Origin: CAG-217 sp963642245
GTDB taxonomy: Bacteria; Bacillota; Clostridia; Oscillospirales; Acutalibacteraceae
Length of the DNA: 64,000 nucleotides
Direction of reading: 5' to 3'
NCBI GenBank assembly: GCA_963642245.1
Contig: CAVIFY010000009.1
Location: 1 to 64,000, forward strand
The notes beneath the pieces are model-generated. The model was not told the origin of the DNA. It saw only the letters and a list, made by a program, of their open reading frames with translations, and did not search any database. How positions within the stretch are numbered: position 1 is the first letter of the stretch; each line of letters opens with the position of its first letter. This document shows positions 43,441 to 51,820 of the stretch, in pieces. Both the position numbers and the translations under genes were made by a program.

Positions 43441-43856
43441 CAAGTAAAGAACGGGCCGCGTGGCGTGCCAAGGCCAACGGACTGGAGGCCATCTTCCAAA
43501 TCGGCAAAGAGGGGATCTCCCACAACCTGATCGCCCAGCTGGACGACGCACTGGATGTGCGGGAACTGATTAAGGTGCGGGTGCACCTGGAGTCTGCCCC
43601 CCAGCAGCCGAAAGAACTGGCTCAGGCGCTGGGTGAGGCGCTGGGTGCCAATGTGATCCAGGTGATCGGCGGTATTATCGTGCTGCAACGCCCCATTGAT
43701 GAAGAAAAGGTGCGTGCAAAGAAAGCCGCCCGCGCCGGGGAGAAGAAAGTGAAAAAGAAGAAGGTGCATATCAAAGGTATGCGCCAGCGGCAGCGGGAGA
43801 AAGAAGAGAAAAATCCCTACGCCAAGTACGACCGACCCAAGTATTATGGCAGATAA
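43437..43856 (+). CDS. yhbY: YhbY-type (CRM domain) RNA-binding protein
   Basis: A 139-residue ribosome-assembly protein. The CRM/YhbY domain covers residues 1-95 (KANGLEAIFQIGKEGIS, LIKVRVHLES, VIQVIGGIIVLQRP), including the GxxG-type loop expected in KH-like folds (here QIGKEG). It is followed by a Lys/Arg-rich tail of about 40 residues (KKVKKKKVHIKGMRQRQREK). That tail makes it longer than the usual 95-100 residue YhbY and probably adds RNA contacts. The stop overlaps the nadD start by 11 bases. Confidence 0.92.
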   Translation: MTSKERAAWRAKANGLEAIFQIGKEGISHNLIAQLDDALDVRELIKVRVHLESAPQQPKELAQALGEALGANVIQVIGGIIVLQRPIDEEKVRAKKAARAGEKKVKKKKVHIKGMRQRQREKEEKNPYAKYDRPKYYGR

Positions 43857-44475
43857 ACTGCGCATTGGCATTTACGGCGGGGCGTTCAATCCCATTCATA
43901 ACGGCCACCTGCATTTGCTGGACACGCTCTACCGGGCGGAAGCGCCCTTTGGGGGACTTGACAAGCTGCTGATCGTGCCCACTGCCAACCCGCCCCACAA
44001 GAGCGCCGGGGATCTGATCCCGGCTGCGCACCGCATGGCGATGATCCGCCTGGCTGTGCAGGGACTGCCATACGCCGGGAATACAGAGATCTCCACCATT
44101 GAGCTGGAAAGTCGGGAGAAAAGCTATACCTATACCACGCTGGTGAAATTGAAAGCGATCTACCCCGGTGCGGAATTTGTGCTGTTTATCGGCTCCGATC
44201 AGCTTTTTGACTTCCAAAAATGGTACAGGTACAGGGATATTCTAAAGCTGGCCCGGGTGCGTGCCATTACCCGGCAGCCGTGCGAGCGGCAGGCGGTGGC
44301 GGATTTTTTGGCGCAGAACAAGGATTTGGCCGGGATCAGCGTATTGGTGGCCCGGCCGGTGGTGGTGTCGTCCACCCAAATTCGGGAGCGGGTGGCCCAG
44401 GGCGAGAGCATTGCCGATCTGGTGCCCGCCGCCGTGGCAGATTATATTAAGGAAAAGGGGCTTTACCGTGGATAA
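43846..44475 (+). CDS. nadD: Nicotinate-nucleotide adenylyltransferase
   Basis: A 209-residue enzyme that adenylates nicotinate mononucleotide to deamido-NAD, the substrate of the NadE encoded at 2694-4592. Seen: IYGGAFNPIHNGH (9-21, the HxGH nucleotidyltransferase signature), IVPTANPPHK, FIGSDQLFDFQKW and the C-terminal SSTQIRERV. No strong ribosome binding site is visible, which fits translational coupling with the overlapping yhbY. The C-terminus overlaps the GTG of yqeK. Confidence 0.96.
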   Translation: MADKLRIGIYGGAFNPIHNGHLHLLDTLYRAEAPFGGLDKLLIVPTANPPHKSAGDLIPAAHRMAMIRLAVQGLPYAGNTEISTIELESREKSYTYTTLVKLKAIYPGAEFVLFIGSDQLFDFQKWYRYRDILKLARVRAITRQPCERQAVADFLAQNKDLAGISVLVARPVVVSSTQIRERVAQGESIADLVPAAVADYIKEKGLYRG

Positions 44476-45043
44476 GGCAAAATACAAGCAGTATGTGGAG
44501 CTGATCCGCAGCCGACTGTCCGACTATCGCTTTTACCACTCTGTGTGCGTGGCAGAGGCGGCGGTGCAGCTGGCCGAGCGCTTTGGCGCCGATGTGGAGC
44601 AGGCGTATGTGGCCGGTATTCTGCACGATGTGATGAAAGAGGAGGAGCCGTCTGTGCAGCGGGCGTATATAGAAAAAGCCGGCGAACAGATGTCAGACCT
44701 TGAAATTCGCATTGGAAAGGTGTATCATCAAATGAGCGGCGCTGCCTATGCGCGCCTGGAGCTGGGTATTACGGACCCGGATATTCTAAACGCCATTCGG
44801 TATCACACCACCGCCCGCCGGGGTATGAGCCTGCTGGAGCAGATCATTTACCTGGCCGATTTTATCTCCGCCGATCGGCATTATAAAGATGTGGAGACCA
44901 TGCGCGCCAAGGTGGACGAGGGGCTGGAGCCGGGTATGCTCTACTCCCTGACCTATACCATTACGGACCTGGCCCAGCAGGGTCGGCCCATTCACCCGGA
45001 CACGGTAGACGCCTACAACTGGGTGCTGGAGCGCCGGGGATAA
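44468..45043 (+). CDS. yqeK: HD-domain hydrolase YqeK (Ap4A hydrolase family)
   Basis: A 191-residue metal-dependent phosphohydrolase; characterised members split diadenosine tetraphosphate symmetrically. Metal-binding residues are seen as His24 in HSVCVAEAA, His53-Asp54 in ILHDVMKEE, and YHTTARRGMSLLEQIIYLADFISADR (central part) with the last Asp. It begins with GTG, preceded by AAAAGGGG at seven bases, inside the last codons of nadD. The nadD-yqeK-rsfS order is the usual one in Firmicutes. Confidence 0.94.
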   Translation: MDKAKYKQYVELIRSRLSDYRFYHSVCVAEAAVQLAERFGADVEQAYVAGILHDVMKEEEPSVQRAYIEKAGEQMSDLEIRIGKVYHQMSGAAYARLELGITDPDILNAIRYHTTARRGMSLLEQIIYLADFISADRHYKDVETMRAKVDEGLEPGMLYSLTYTITDLAQQGRPIHPDTVDAYNWVLERRG

Positions 45044-45110
45044 TGCAGGCAGCGGCAAGACCGTCTGCTTTTGCCGGTACCTGTATCAAATAGCGAGAAA
45101 GGATCTTTTA

Positions 45111-45467
45111 ATGGAAATTTTAGATATTGTAAAAACTGCCGTGCGTGCCATAGACAGCAAGCAGGGGCTGGACACAGAGGTGATCCGCATTACGGATCTG
45201 ACGGTGCTGGCAGATTATTTCGTCATTGCCACCGCCACTTCCTCCACCCAGCTGCGGGCTATGGGCGACGAGGTAGAGTATAAGCTGAGCCAGGCGGGCG
45301 CAGAGCCCCACCACATTGAGGGCAAGGCCACCGGTTGGCTGTGCCTGGATTACGGCACGGTGGTCATTCACCTGCTGGAGCGCAAGCAGCGGGATTACTA
45401 CCAGCTGGAGCGCCTGTGGGGCGACGGCGAAAAACAGGATATTACAAGTTTATTGGAGGCAGAATAA
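45111..45467 (+). CDS. rsfS: Ribosome silencing factor RsfS
   Basis: A 118-residue Iojap-family factor that binds L14 and blocks subunit joining in starved cells. Seen: ITDLTVLADYFVIATATS (20-45 region), GWLCLDYGTVVIHLL and YYQLERLWGD, all family hallmarks. The ribosome binding site is GAAAGGATC. It lies 67 bases after yqeK. Its TAA shares a base with the leuS ATG (TAATG), so leuS is coupled to it. Confidence 0.96.
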   Translation: MEILDIVKTAVRAIDSKQGLDTEVIRITDLTVLADYFVIATATSSTQLRAMGDEVEYKLSQAGAEPHHIEGKATGWLCLDYGTVVIHLLERKQRDYYQLERLWGDGEKQDITSLLEAE

Positions 45468-47872
45468 TGGAGTACAATTTTAAGCAGATCGAAAAGAAGT
45501 GGCAAGACTATTGGTACGCCAACAACACCTTTGCAGCCAAGCAGGATTTTTCCCTGCCCAAGTATTACTGCCTGGTGGAGTTCCCGTACCCCTCCGGCCA
45601 GGGCCTGCATGTGGGTCACCCCCGCTCTTACACGGCGCTGGATATTGTGGCCCGCAAAAAGCGCTTGCAGGGCTACAATGTGCTGTACCCCATGGGCTGG
45701 GACGCCTTTGGCCTGCCTACGGAGAACTACGCCATTAAGAACCACATTCACCCGGAGATCGTGACCAAGAACAACATTGCTCACTTTAAGCAGCAGCTCC
45801 AGTCCCTGGGCTTTAGCTTTGACTGGACCCGGGAGATCAACACCACCGATCCGGAATACTACAAGTGGACCCAGTGGATCTTCCTCCAGATGTTCAAAAA
45901 GGGCCTGGCTTATAAAAAGGAAATGGCCGTGAACTGGTGCACCTCCTGTAAGTGCGTGCTGGCCAATGAAGAAGTGGTCAACGGCGTGTGCGAGCGCTGC
46001 GGCAGCGAGGTGATCCGCAAGAACCAGAGCCAGTGGATGTTGAAGATCACTGCCTATGCCCAGCGGCTGGTAGACGATCTGGACGACCTGGACTTTATTG
46101 ACCGGGTCAAGGTGCAGCAGAAGAACTGGATCGGCCGTTCCACCGGTGCAGAGGTAGACTTTGGCACCACTATGGGCGACACCCTGACCGTGTACACCAC
46201 CCGGCCGGACACTCTGTTCGGCGCTACCTATATGGTCATTTCTCCCGAGCACCCGCTGATCGAGAAGTGGGCGGACCAGCTGGAGAACCTGGACGCAGTG
46301 CGCGCCTACCAGCAGGAGGCGGCCCACAAGTCCGACTTTGAGCGCACCGAGATGAATAAGGACAAGACCGGCGTGCGCCTGCAAGGCGTAATGGGTATCA
46401 ACCCGGTGAACGATACGGAGATCCCGATCTTCATTTCCGACTATGTACTGACCTCTTACGGCACCGGCGCCATTATGGCTGTGCCGGCCCACGATACCCG
46501 CGACTGGGAGTTTGCCAAGAAGTTTGACCTGCCCATTATTGAAGTGGTTGCAGGCGGCGATGTGGAGAAAGAGGCGTTCACCGACTGCGCCACCGGCACT
46601 ATGGTCAACTCCGACTTCCTGACCGGCCTGAGCGTAGAGGATGCCAAGAAGAAGATCATTGAGTGGCTGACCGCCCAGGGTAAGGGCCATGAGAAAGTGA
46701 ACTTTAAGCTGCGCGACTGGGTGTTCAGCCGCCAGCGTTACTGGGGCGAGCCGATCCCCATCGTTAAGTGCGACAAGTGCGGCTATGTGCCGCTGCCGGA
46801 GAGCGAGCTGCCCCTGCGCCTGCCTATGGTAGACAGCTATGAGCCTACGGACACCGGCGAAAGCCCCCTGGCCAAGATGACCGACTGGGTGAACACCACC
46901 TGCCCCTGTTGCGGCGGCCCGGCCAAGAGAGAGACGGACACCATGCCCCAGTGGGCCGGTTCCAGCTGGTACTTCCTGCGCTATATGGACCCCCACAATC
47001 CGGACGCTCTGGCCTCGCCGGAAGCCCTGAATTACTGGGCGCCGGTGGACTGGTACAACGGCGGTATGGAGCACACCACCCTGCATTTGCTGTACTCCCG
47101 CTTCTGGCACAAGTTCCTGTATGACATCGGCGTGGTGCCCACCAAGGAGCCGTACCAAAAGCGCACCTCCCACGGTATGATCCTGGGCCAGAATGGCGAG
47201 AAGATGAGTAAGTCCCGCGGCAATGTGGTGAACCCGGACGAGATCGTAGACCAGTACGGTGCAGACACCATGCGCCTCTACGAGATGTTCATTGGCGACT
47301 TTGAGAAGGCTGCCCCCTGGAACAGCGACTCCATCAAGGGCTGCAAGCGCTTTTTGGAGCGGTACTGGAACCTGCAAACCATGGTCACCCCGGAGGAGGA
47401 TTACAGCGGTGAGCTGGAGACTCTGATGCACCAGACCATTCAAAAGGTGACGGAGGACATTGACCAGCTGAAGTGCAACACCGCCATTGCGGCGCTGATG
47501 ACTCTGCTCAACAAAGTGTATGACAAGGGCAGCATTACCCGCGGCGAGCTGCGCACCATGACCGTTCTTCTGAACCCCTTTGCCCCTCATGTCACGGAAG
47601 AAATGTGGGAAGTGGAGCAGTTCGGCGGTATGGTGCACGAGGCACAGTGGCCTGCATTTGACCCGGCCAAGACCAAGGAGGACACGGTGGAGATCGTGCT
47701 CCAGGTGCTGGGCAAGGTGCGCTCCCGTATGACCATCAGCGCGGATATGCCCAAGGAGGAAGTGCTGGCCGCCGCCAAGACAGACAGCAAGATCGCCGCA
47801 CTGCTGGAGGGCAAGACCATCAAGAAAGAGATCTATGTGCCCGGCAAGCTGGTGAACTTTGTTGCCATCTAA
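45467..47872 (+). CDS. leuS: Leucyl-tRNA synthetase
   Basis: An 801-residue class I aminoacyl-tRNA synthetase. The HIGH motif appears as HVGH (48-51) in PYPSGQGLHVGHP and the KMSKS motif as GEKMSKSRGN near residue 580. A zinc-binding-like CTSCKCVL…CERC pair occurs near 160-185. The editing domain carries TTRPDTLFGATYMVISPEHP (split) and MAVPAHDTRDWEFA. The length suits a bacterial LeuRS. The GGAGGC site overlaps rsfS. A strong terminator follows and ends the long gene string. Confidence 0.98.
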   Translation: MEYNFKQIEKKWQDYWYANNTFAAKQDFSLPKYYCLVEFPYPSGQGLHVGHPRSYTALDIVARKKRLQGYNVLYPMGWDAFGLPTENYAIKNHIHPEIVTKNNIAHFKQQLQSLGFSFDWTREINTTDPEYYKWTQWIFLQMFKKGLAYKKEMAVNWCTSCKCVLANEEVVNGVCERCGSEVIRKNQSQWMLKITAYAQRLVDDLDDLDFIDRVKVQQKNWIGRSTGAEVDFGTTMGDTLTVYTTRPDTLFGATYMVISPEHPLIEKWADQLENLDAVRAYQQEAAHKSDFERTEMNKDKTGVRLQGVMGINPVNDTEIPIFISDYVLTSYGTGAIMAVPAHDTRDWEFAKKFDLPIIEVVAGGDVEKEAFTDCATGTMVNSDFLTGLSVEDAKKKIIEWLTAQGKGHEKVNFKLRDWVFSRQRYWGEPIPIVKCDKCGYVPLPESELPLRLPMVDSYEPTDTGESPLAKMTDWVNTTCPCCGGPAKRETDTMPQWAGSSWYFLRYMDPHNPDALASPEALNYWAPVDWYNGGMEHTTLHLLYSRFWHKFLYDIGVVPTKEPYQKRTSHGMILGQNGEKMSKSRGNVVNPDEIVDQYGADTMRLYEMFIGDFEKAAPWNSDSIKGCKRFLERYWNLQTMVTPEEDYSGELETLMHQTIQKVTEDIDQLKCNTAIAALMTLLNKVYDKGSITRGELRTMTVLLNPFAPHVTEEMWEVEQFGGMVHEAQWPAFDPAKTKEDTVEIVLQVLGKVRSRMTISADMPKEEVLAAAKTDSKIAALLEGKTIKKEIYVPGKLVNFVAI

Positions 47873-47906
47873 CGGCAAATACACACTGTAATAAATCACA
47901 GACTTT

Positions 47907-47953
47907 GGACGGCCCCGGCAGTGCAGAACTGCCCCGGTCGTCCTGTATTTTTT
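47907..47953 (+). terminator. Intrinsic terminator of leuS
   Basis: A long stem, GGACG…GGCAGT pairing with ACTGCC…CGTCC around a five-base loop, is followed by TGTATTTTTT. Confidence 0.9.
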
Positions 47954-47960
47954 GCCGGAT

Positions 47961-47989
47961 TTGACCGAAAAGGGGATTTGTGCTATACT
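47961..47989 (+). promoter_or_regulatory. Promoter of the secreted Fn3 protein gene
   Basis: TTGACC (47961-47966), a 17-base spacer, and TATACT (47984-47989) with an extended TG. It sits eight bases after the leuS terminator. Confidence 0.85.
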
Positions 47990-48019
47990 ATTTTGCAGAT
48001 TTTTACAGGATGTGAGTGT

Positions 48020-49801
48020 GTGAAGAAAATACTAAGCGTATTTTTGGCCGCCTTATTTGTGCTATGTACAGCCTTTGCGGTGCCTGTGACCGCCGGTGCC
48101 GCCACCCGGCAGCATGTGGAGGACGCGCTGGAGACCTTGCAGACCAAGACCGGCTATATCCCCGGCAAGTCCGCCAAGGTGGTGGGCAACTGCTTTGGCT
48201 TTGTGTCCGCCGTGTGCAAGGAGTTGTACGGCGTGACTTATGAGAATGAGCAAATGCGCGGCTCCTATCGCTATAATCATACGGGCAATTACTACACCGT
48301 GGCCAGCAAGACCTTTTCTGCCGCCACCACCACGGCCAAGCAAAAGACGGTGGCCCGCCAGGTGATGGACTTTTTGCTGGACAATGCGGCCGCCGGGGAT
48401 GTGATCTCCTACGGCTGCGCCAATGACAGCACCCGCCATATGCACACCGCCATGGTACAGCATGTGGACACGGAGAAAATCCTCCTTTACCATTCCAACT
48501 ACGCCAGCGGCAATTACACCCCCGCCGCCTGCCATGTGGACACGGTGTACTGGGACAGCTTTTTGGACAGCCCCAATACTAATATTAAGGATAAAAACGG
48601 CGATGTGACCTCGCTGAATAAATTTTTCGGCGCGCCTATGAGTTGCGGCAACGGTATGGGCCTGTCCCTGAACCGCTACAGCAAGCTGACCTCCAAGTAT
48701 TATTTGGACGAGTGCACCCTGGCGGCGCCCACCATCTCTACAGAGCGGAAAAGCTGCACCTCCATTCGCTACACCTGGGGCGCGGTGGACGGCGCGGAGA
48801 GCTATACTTATTCCGTAACGGACGCCCAGGGCAAAATGCTGGTCAAGGCCCACACCACCACGGATACGGCAGTCACCGTAACCGGCCTGACCACCGGAGA
48901 AAAGTACACCTTTACCCTGGCGGCCAACGCCACGGACCGCAGCGGTCAAAGCGCCAGCAACACCATTACCTGCCTGCCCCCGGCTCCGTCTAAGCCCCGG
49001 GTCAGCGCCGGGGACGAGGGCGTAGCTGTCAGCTGGACCACCCGCACGGATGTGGACGGCTACCAGGTGTTTCGCAGCACGGCAAAGAACGGCACCTTTG
49101 ACCTGATCGCCACGGTGACGGATCCTGCGCAGAATACTTATGTAGACGATGAGATCAAGGCGAATACCACCTATTATTATAAGGTGCGCCGCTATGTGCA
49201 CACCGGGGACGGCAACGCCGCCTATTCCAATCGCTCGACCGTAACGGACGGCGTGGGCGTGCAGCTGGGCGTGCCCGGCAGTATCGCCACCACCCGCACC
49301 GGCACCACCGCCATTCGGATGAACTGGAAGTCCACGGAGCACGCGGTGCGCTACACCGTTGCCTATCGGTTAAAGGGCAGCAGCAAGTGGACCTATTACA
49401 CCACCACGGCCTGCAACTATACCTTTAAGAATTTGAAGGTGAAGAGCACCTACCAGTTCCGGGTACAGGCGGTCAGCCCCTTTGGCGCCGGCGCGTACAG
49501 TGCCACGGTGTCCAAGCAGGCTTTGCCCCCAACCCCCGGCAGTGTGAAAGTGCAGCGCCTGAGCACCAAGTCTGCCAAGATCAGCTGGAGCAAGTCCCAG
49601 GGCTTTACCGGCTATTACATTCTCCGGGCTACGGACAAGAACTTTAAGAAGAATGTAAAGAAGATCACCGTAAAGAGCAACACAGCCCTGAGCTATACGG
49701 ACAAAACTGTGAAAAAGGGCACCCGCTATTATTACAAGGTCTGCCGCTATACCGGCAAGACCAGCGGCAGTTATTCCAAGGCTGTCAGCGTAAAAATCTG
49801 A
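48020..49801 (+). CDS. Secreted cysteine-peptidase-like protein with fibronectin type III repeats
   Basis: A 593-residue exported protein. It starts at GTG (VKKILSVFLAALFVLC reads as the signal peptide) after AGGATGTGAGT and below a good promoter. After the AGAA cleavage region, residues about 30-215 look like an NlpC/P60- or CHAP-like papain-fold domain: Cys58 in GNCFGFVSAVC and a His in RHMHTAMVQH near 140, followed by LLYHSNYASG. Four Fn3-type domains follow (about 235-320, 325-415, 420-505, 508-593), with repeated YTF-TLAA, YYYKVRRY and YYYKVCRY strands. The likely role is a cell-wall or peptide hydrolase held on surfaces by Fn3 modules; catalytic activity is inferred only. Confidence 0.82.
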   Translation: MKKILSVFLAALFVLCTAFAVPVTAGAATRQHVEDALETLQTKTGYIPGKSAKVVGNCFGFVSAVCKELYGVTYENEQMRGSYRYNHTGNYYTVASKTFSAATTTAKQKTVARQVMDFLLDNAAAGDVISYGCANDSTRHMHTAMVQHVDTEKILLYHSNYASGNYTPAACHVDTVYWDSFLDSPNTNIKDKNGDVTSLNKFFGAPMSCGNGMGLSLNRYSKLTSKYYLDECTLAAPTISTERKSCTSIRYTWGAVDGAESYTYSVTDAQGKMLVKAHTTTDTAVTVTGLTTGEKYTFTLAANATDRSGQSASNTITCLPPAPSKPRVSAGDEGVAVSWTTRTDVDGYQVFRSTAKNGTFDLIATVTDPAQNTYVDDEIKANTTYYYKVRRYVHTGDGNAAYSNRSTVTDGVGVQLGVPGSIATTRTGTTAIRMNWKSTEHAVRYTVAYRLKGSSKWTYYTTTACNYTFKNLKVKSTYQFRVQAVSPFGAGAYSATVSKQALPPTPGSVKVQRLSTKSAKISWSKSQGFTGYYILRATDKNFKKNVKKITVKSNTALSYTDKTVKKGTRYYYKVCRYTGKTSGSYSKAVSVKI

Positions 49802-49810
49802 TTTTGCGGC

Positions 49811-49839
49811 GAAAAAGGCGGCGAGACGCTGCCTTTTTG
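49811..49839 (+). terminator. Intrinsic terminator
   Basis: AAAAAGGCGGCG / CGCTGCCTTTTT with an AGA loop and a terminal T run. Confidence 0.85.
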
Positions 49840-49869
49840 CAAGTATTTAGACATTTTTTGATATTATGC

Positions 49870-49898
49870 TTGACAATCCGTCGGTTATTGTTTATAAT
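49870..49898 (+). promoter_or_regulatory. Consensus promoter of rpsU
   Basis: Perfect TTGACA (49870-49875), 17 bases, perfect TATAAT (49893-49898). Confidence 0.93.
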
Positions 49899-49961
49899 CT
49901 TTGCGGATATGAAAAGAGTATTCAAATACCCCTGCCAAACAGGTCGGAGGGAGGGAATTTA

Positions 49962-50138
49962 ATGAGCCAGGTTAGAGTTAAAGAGAACGAATCTCTTGAC
50001 AGCGCACTGCGTCGCTTTAAGCGTCAGACTTCTCGTGACGGTATCATCCAGGAAGTCCGCAAAAGAGAGCATTATGAGAAGCCCTCTGTTGCCCGCAAAA
50101 AGAAGAGCGAGGCTGCTCGTAAAAGAAAGTACAAATAA
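49962..50138 (+). CDS. rpsU: Ribosomal protein S21 (bS21)
   Basis: A 58-residue basic 30S protein (MSQVRVKENESLDSALRRFK) ending in the usual RKKKSEAARKRKYK. Strong ribosome binding site GGAGGGAGGG. It has its own consensus promoter and is separated from aroQ by a hairpin with a T-rich tail. Confidence 0.98.
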   Translation: MSQVRVKENESLDSALRRFKRQTSRDGIIQEVRKREHYEKPSVARKKKSEAARKRKYK

Positions 50139-50154
50139 GCTACATATTATTTGT

Positions 50155-50185
50155 GGGAGCGTGTCTTTACGCTCCCGTTTCTTTT
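50155..50185 (+). terminator. Intrinsic terminator between rpsU and aroQ
   Basis: GGGAGCGT / ACGCTCCC with a six-base loop, then GTTTCTTTT. It is only 17 bases from the aroQ start and overlaps its leader, so read-through probably feeds aroQ and efp. Confidence 0.8.
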
Positions 50186-50201
50186 ATACGGAGGTAGGAA
50201 G

Positions 50202-50639
50202 ATGAAAAAAATTCTTGTGATGAACGGCCCCAATTTGAACTTGACCGGTATTCGCAAACAGAATGTGTACGGCGCCGAGACCCTGGAGGACATTAACCGG
50301 GAGCTGGCCGCCTATGGCGAGGGCAAGGGCGTGCAGGTGGATTTTTACCAGAGCAACCACGAGGGCGCGCTGATCGACAAGATCCACGCCAGCCGCACGG
50401 ACTATGACGGCGTGGTGCTCAATGCGGGCGCCTATACCCATTATTCTTACGCCATTCGGGACGCCATTGAGGCGGTGCAGGACTTTACCCCCTATGTGGA
50501 GGTGCACATGAGCGATATTCACCAGCGGGAGGATTTTCGCCATATTTCCGTGCTGACCCCGGTGTGCGTGAAGCAAATTTGCGGTTTTGGCAAAGACAGT
50601 TACAAAATGGGTATTGATTTATTATTGGAAATACTGTAA
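50202..50639 (+). CDS. aroQ: Type II 3-dehydroquinate dehydratase
   Basis: A 145-residue shikimate-pathway enzyme. Seen: VMNGPNLNLTGIRKQNVYGA with the catalytic Tyr, FYQSNHEGALIDKI, LNAGAYTHYSYAIRDAI (central), and VEVHMSDIHQRE with the catalytic-type His. The ribosome binding site is CGGAGGTAGGAAG. It is followed after 46 bases by efp, an order common in Firmicutes. Confidence 0.97.
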   Translation: MKKILVMNGPNLNLTGIRKQNVYGAETLEDINRELAAYGEGKGVQVDFYQSNHEGALIDKIHASRTDYDGVVLNAGAYTHYSYAIRDAIEAVQDFTPYVEVHMSDIHQREDFRHISVLTPVCVKQICGFGKDSYKMGIDLLLEIL

Positions 50640-50685
50640 AATATCCTTGTTATGTATTACAGATTACTTTTGGAGGTAAACTTAT

Positions 50686-51243
50686 ATGGTATCAGCAGGT
50701 GATTTCAGAAACGGCGTGACCTTTGAAGAGGACGGCAATGTGCTCCAGGTTGTGGAGTTCCAGCATGTAAAGCCCGGTAAAGGCGCCGCTTTTGTTCGTA
50801 CGAAGGTAAAGAATGTGATTACCGGTTCTGTGGTGGAGAAGAGCTACAACCCCACCGCCAAGTTCCCCACCGCTTACATTGAGCGCAAGGAAATGGTGTA
50901 TTCTTACAACGACGACGGCCTGTATTATTTCATGGACCAGGAGACTTTTGATATGGTGCCGGTGAACGGCTCCGACCTGTCCGACAACTTCAAGTTCGTA
51001 AAGGAGAACGACATCTGCCGTATCCTGTCCTACAAGGGCAAGGTATTCGGCGTGGAGCCGCCCACCTTTGTGGTACTGGAGGTCACCAAGACCGAGCCGG
51101 GCATTAAGGGCAACACCGCTACCAACACCTTGAAGCCCGCCACCGTTGAGACCGGCGCCGAGATCCGCGTGCCGCTGTTCATCAACGAGGGCGACAAGAT
51201 CCGCGTAGATACCCGCACCTGCGAGTATATGGAAAGAGCATAA
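50686..51243 (+). CDS. efp: Elongation factor P
   Basis: A 185-residue, tRNA-shaped factor that relieves ribosome stalling at proline runs. Seen: the N-terminal KOW-like domain with HVKPGKGAAFVRTK (the modified-residue loop, Lys at its tip) and the two OB domains ending in GDKIRVDTRTCEYMERA. The ribosome binding site is TTGGAGGTAAACTTAT. It is immediately upstream of the CD1247-like gene. Confidence 0.98.
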   Translation: MVSAGDFRNGVTFEEDGNVLQVVEFQHVKPGKGAAFVRTKVKNVITGSVVEKSYNPTAKFPTAYIERKEMVYSYNDDGLYYFMDQETFDMVPVNGSDLSDNFKFVKENDICRILSYKGKVFGVEPPTFVVLEVTKTEPGIKGNTATNTLKPATVETGAEIRVPLFINEGDKIRVDTRTCEYMERA

Positions 51244-51279
51244 ACCCCAATAACAATATTTTGTAAAGGAGACCGCACG

Positions 51280-51714
51280 ATGGATACAACGGAGAGCCTG
51301 GGCTACCTGAAGGGCCTGCTGGACGGCATGGACCTGGATGAGTCCAAAAAAGAGACCAAGATCTACAGAGCCATGATCGGCGTACTGGAGAACCTGGCAG
51401 AAGATGTAAACGACCTGACCGACGGCGTGGAGATGATGGCAGATCAGCTGGACGCTGTGGACGAGGATCTGGGCGATGTGGAGGAGTACCTCTACGGCGA
51501 CGAGGACGACGATGACTGCGACTGCGGTTGCTGTGATGACGACGAGGACGAGTGCCAGGAGTTTGAGATCGAGTGCCCCGCTTGCCACGAGACCTTTGTG
51601 GTGGATGAGGACACCGTGCTGGACGGCTCTATGGAGTGCCCGGCCTGCGGCGAGACCCTGGAGTTTGAGGTCACCTGTGAGGACGACGAGGACCAGGACG
51701 CCGATCAGGACTGA
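51280..51714 (+). CDS. Acidic zinc-ribbon protein, CD1247 N-terminal domain-like
   Basis: A 144-residue, extremely acidic protein. The N-terminal 70 residues are helical (SLGYLKGLLDGMDLDESKKE) and match the domain named after Clostridioides difficile CD1247. A DCDCGCCDDDEDEC patch follows, then a zinc ribbon with CPACHETF and CPACGETLEF. The acidic tail ends in DQDADQD. The cluster of Cys and Asp suggests metal binding. It lies 36 bases after efp, and similar proteins follow efp in many Clostridia; the function is unknown. The ribosome binding site is AAAGGAGACCGCACG. Confidence 0.82.
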   Translation: MDTTESLGYLKGLLDGMDLDESKKETKIYRAMIGVLENLAEDVNDLTDGVEMMADQLDAVDEDLGDVEEYLYGDEDDDDCDCGCCDDDEDECQEFEIECPACHETFVVDEDTVLDGSMECPACGETLEFEVTCEDDEDQDADQD

Positions 51715-51730
51715 TCTAAGCAGAAAAAAC

Positions 51731-51770
51731 GGACCCGAAGCGGTTTTGCCGCCTTGGGTCCTTGTTTTTT
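51731..51770 (+). terminator. Intrinsic terminator of the aroQ-efp operon
   Basis: GGACCC…GCGG pairs with CCGC…GGGTCC; the tail is TTGTTTTTT. Confidence 0.9.
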
Positions 51771-51782
51771 GGCATAACTTAG

Positions 51783-51820
51783 TAAAAATAAGCCCTGCCG
51801 TTTGGCAGGGCGTTTGTTTT
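51783..51820 (-). terminator. Terminator of the J-domain gene pair
   Basis: GCCCTGCC / GGCAGGGC (51792-51799, 51804-51811), followed on the minus strand by TTATTTTTAC. The plus-strand side also has a T-rich tail. Confidence 0.82.

Noticed and set aside
45398..47899. 833-residue minus-strand open frame opposite leuS
   Set aside because: Antisense shadow of leuS; nothing recognisable.
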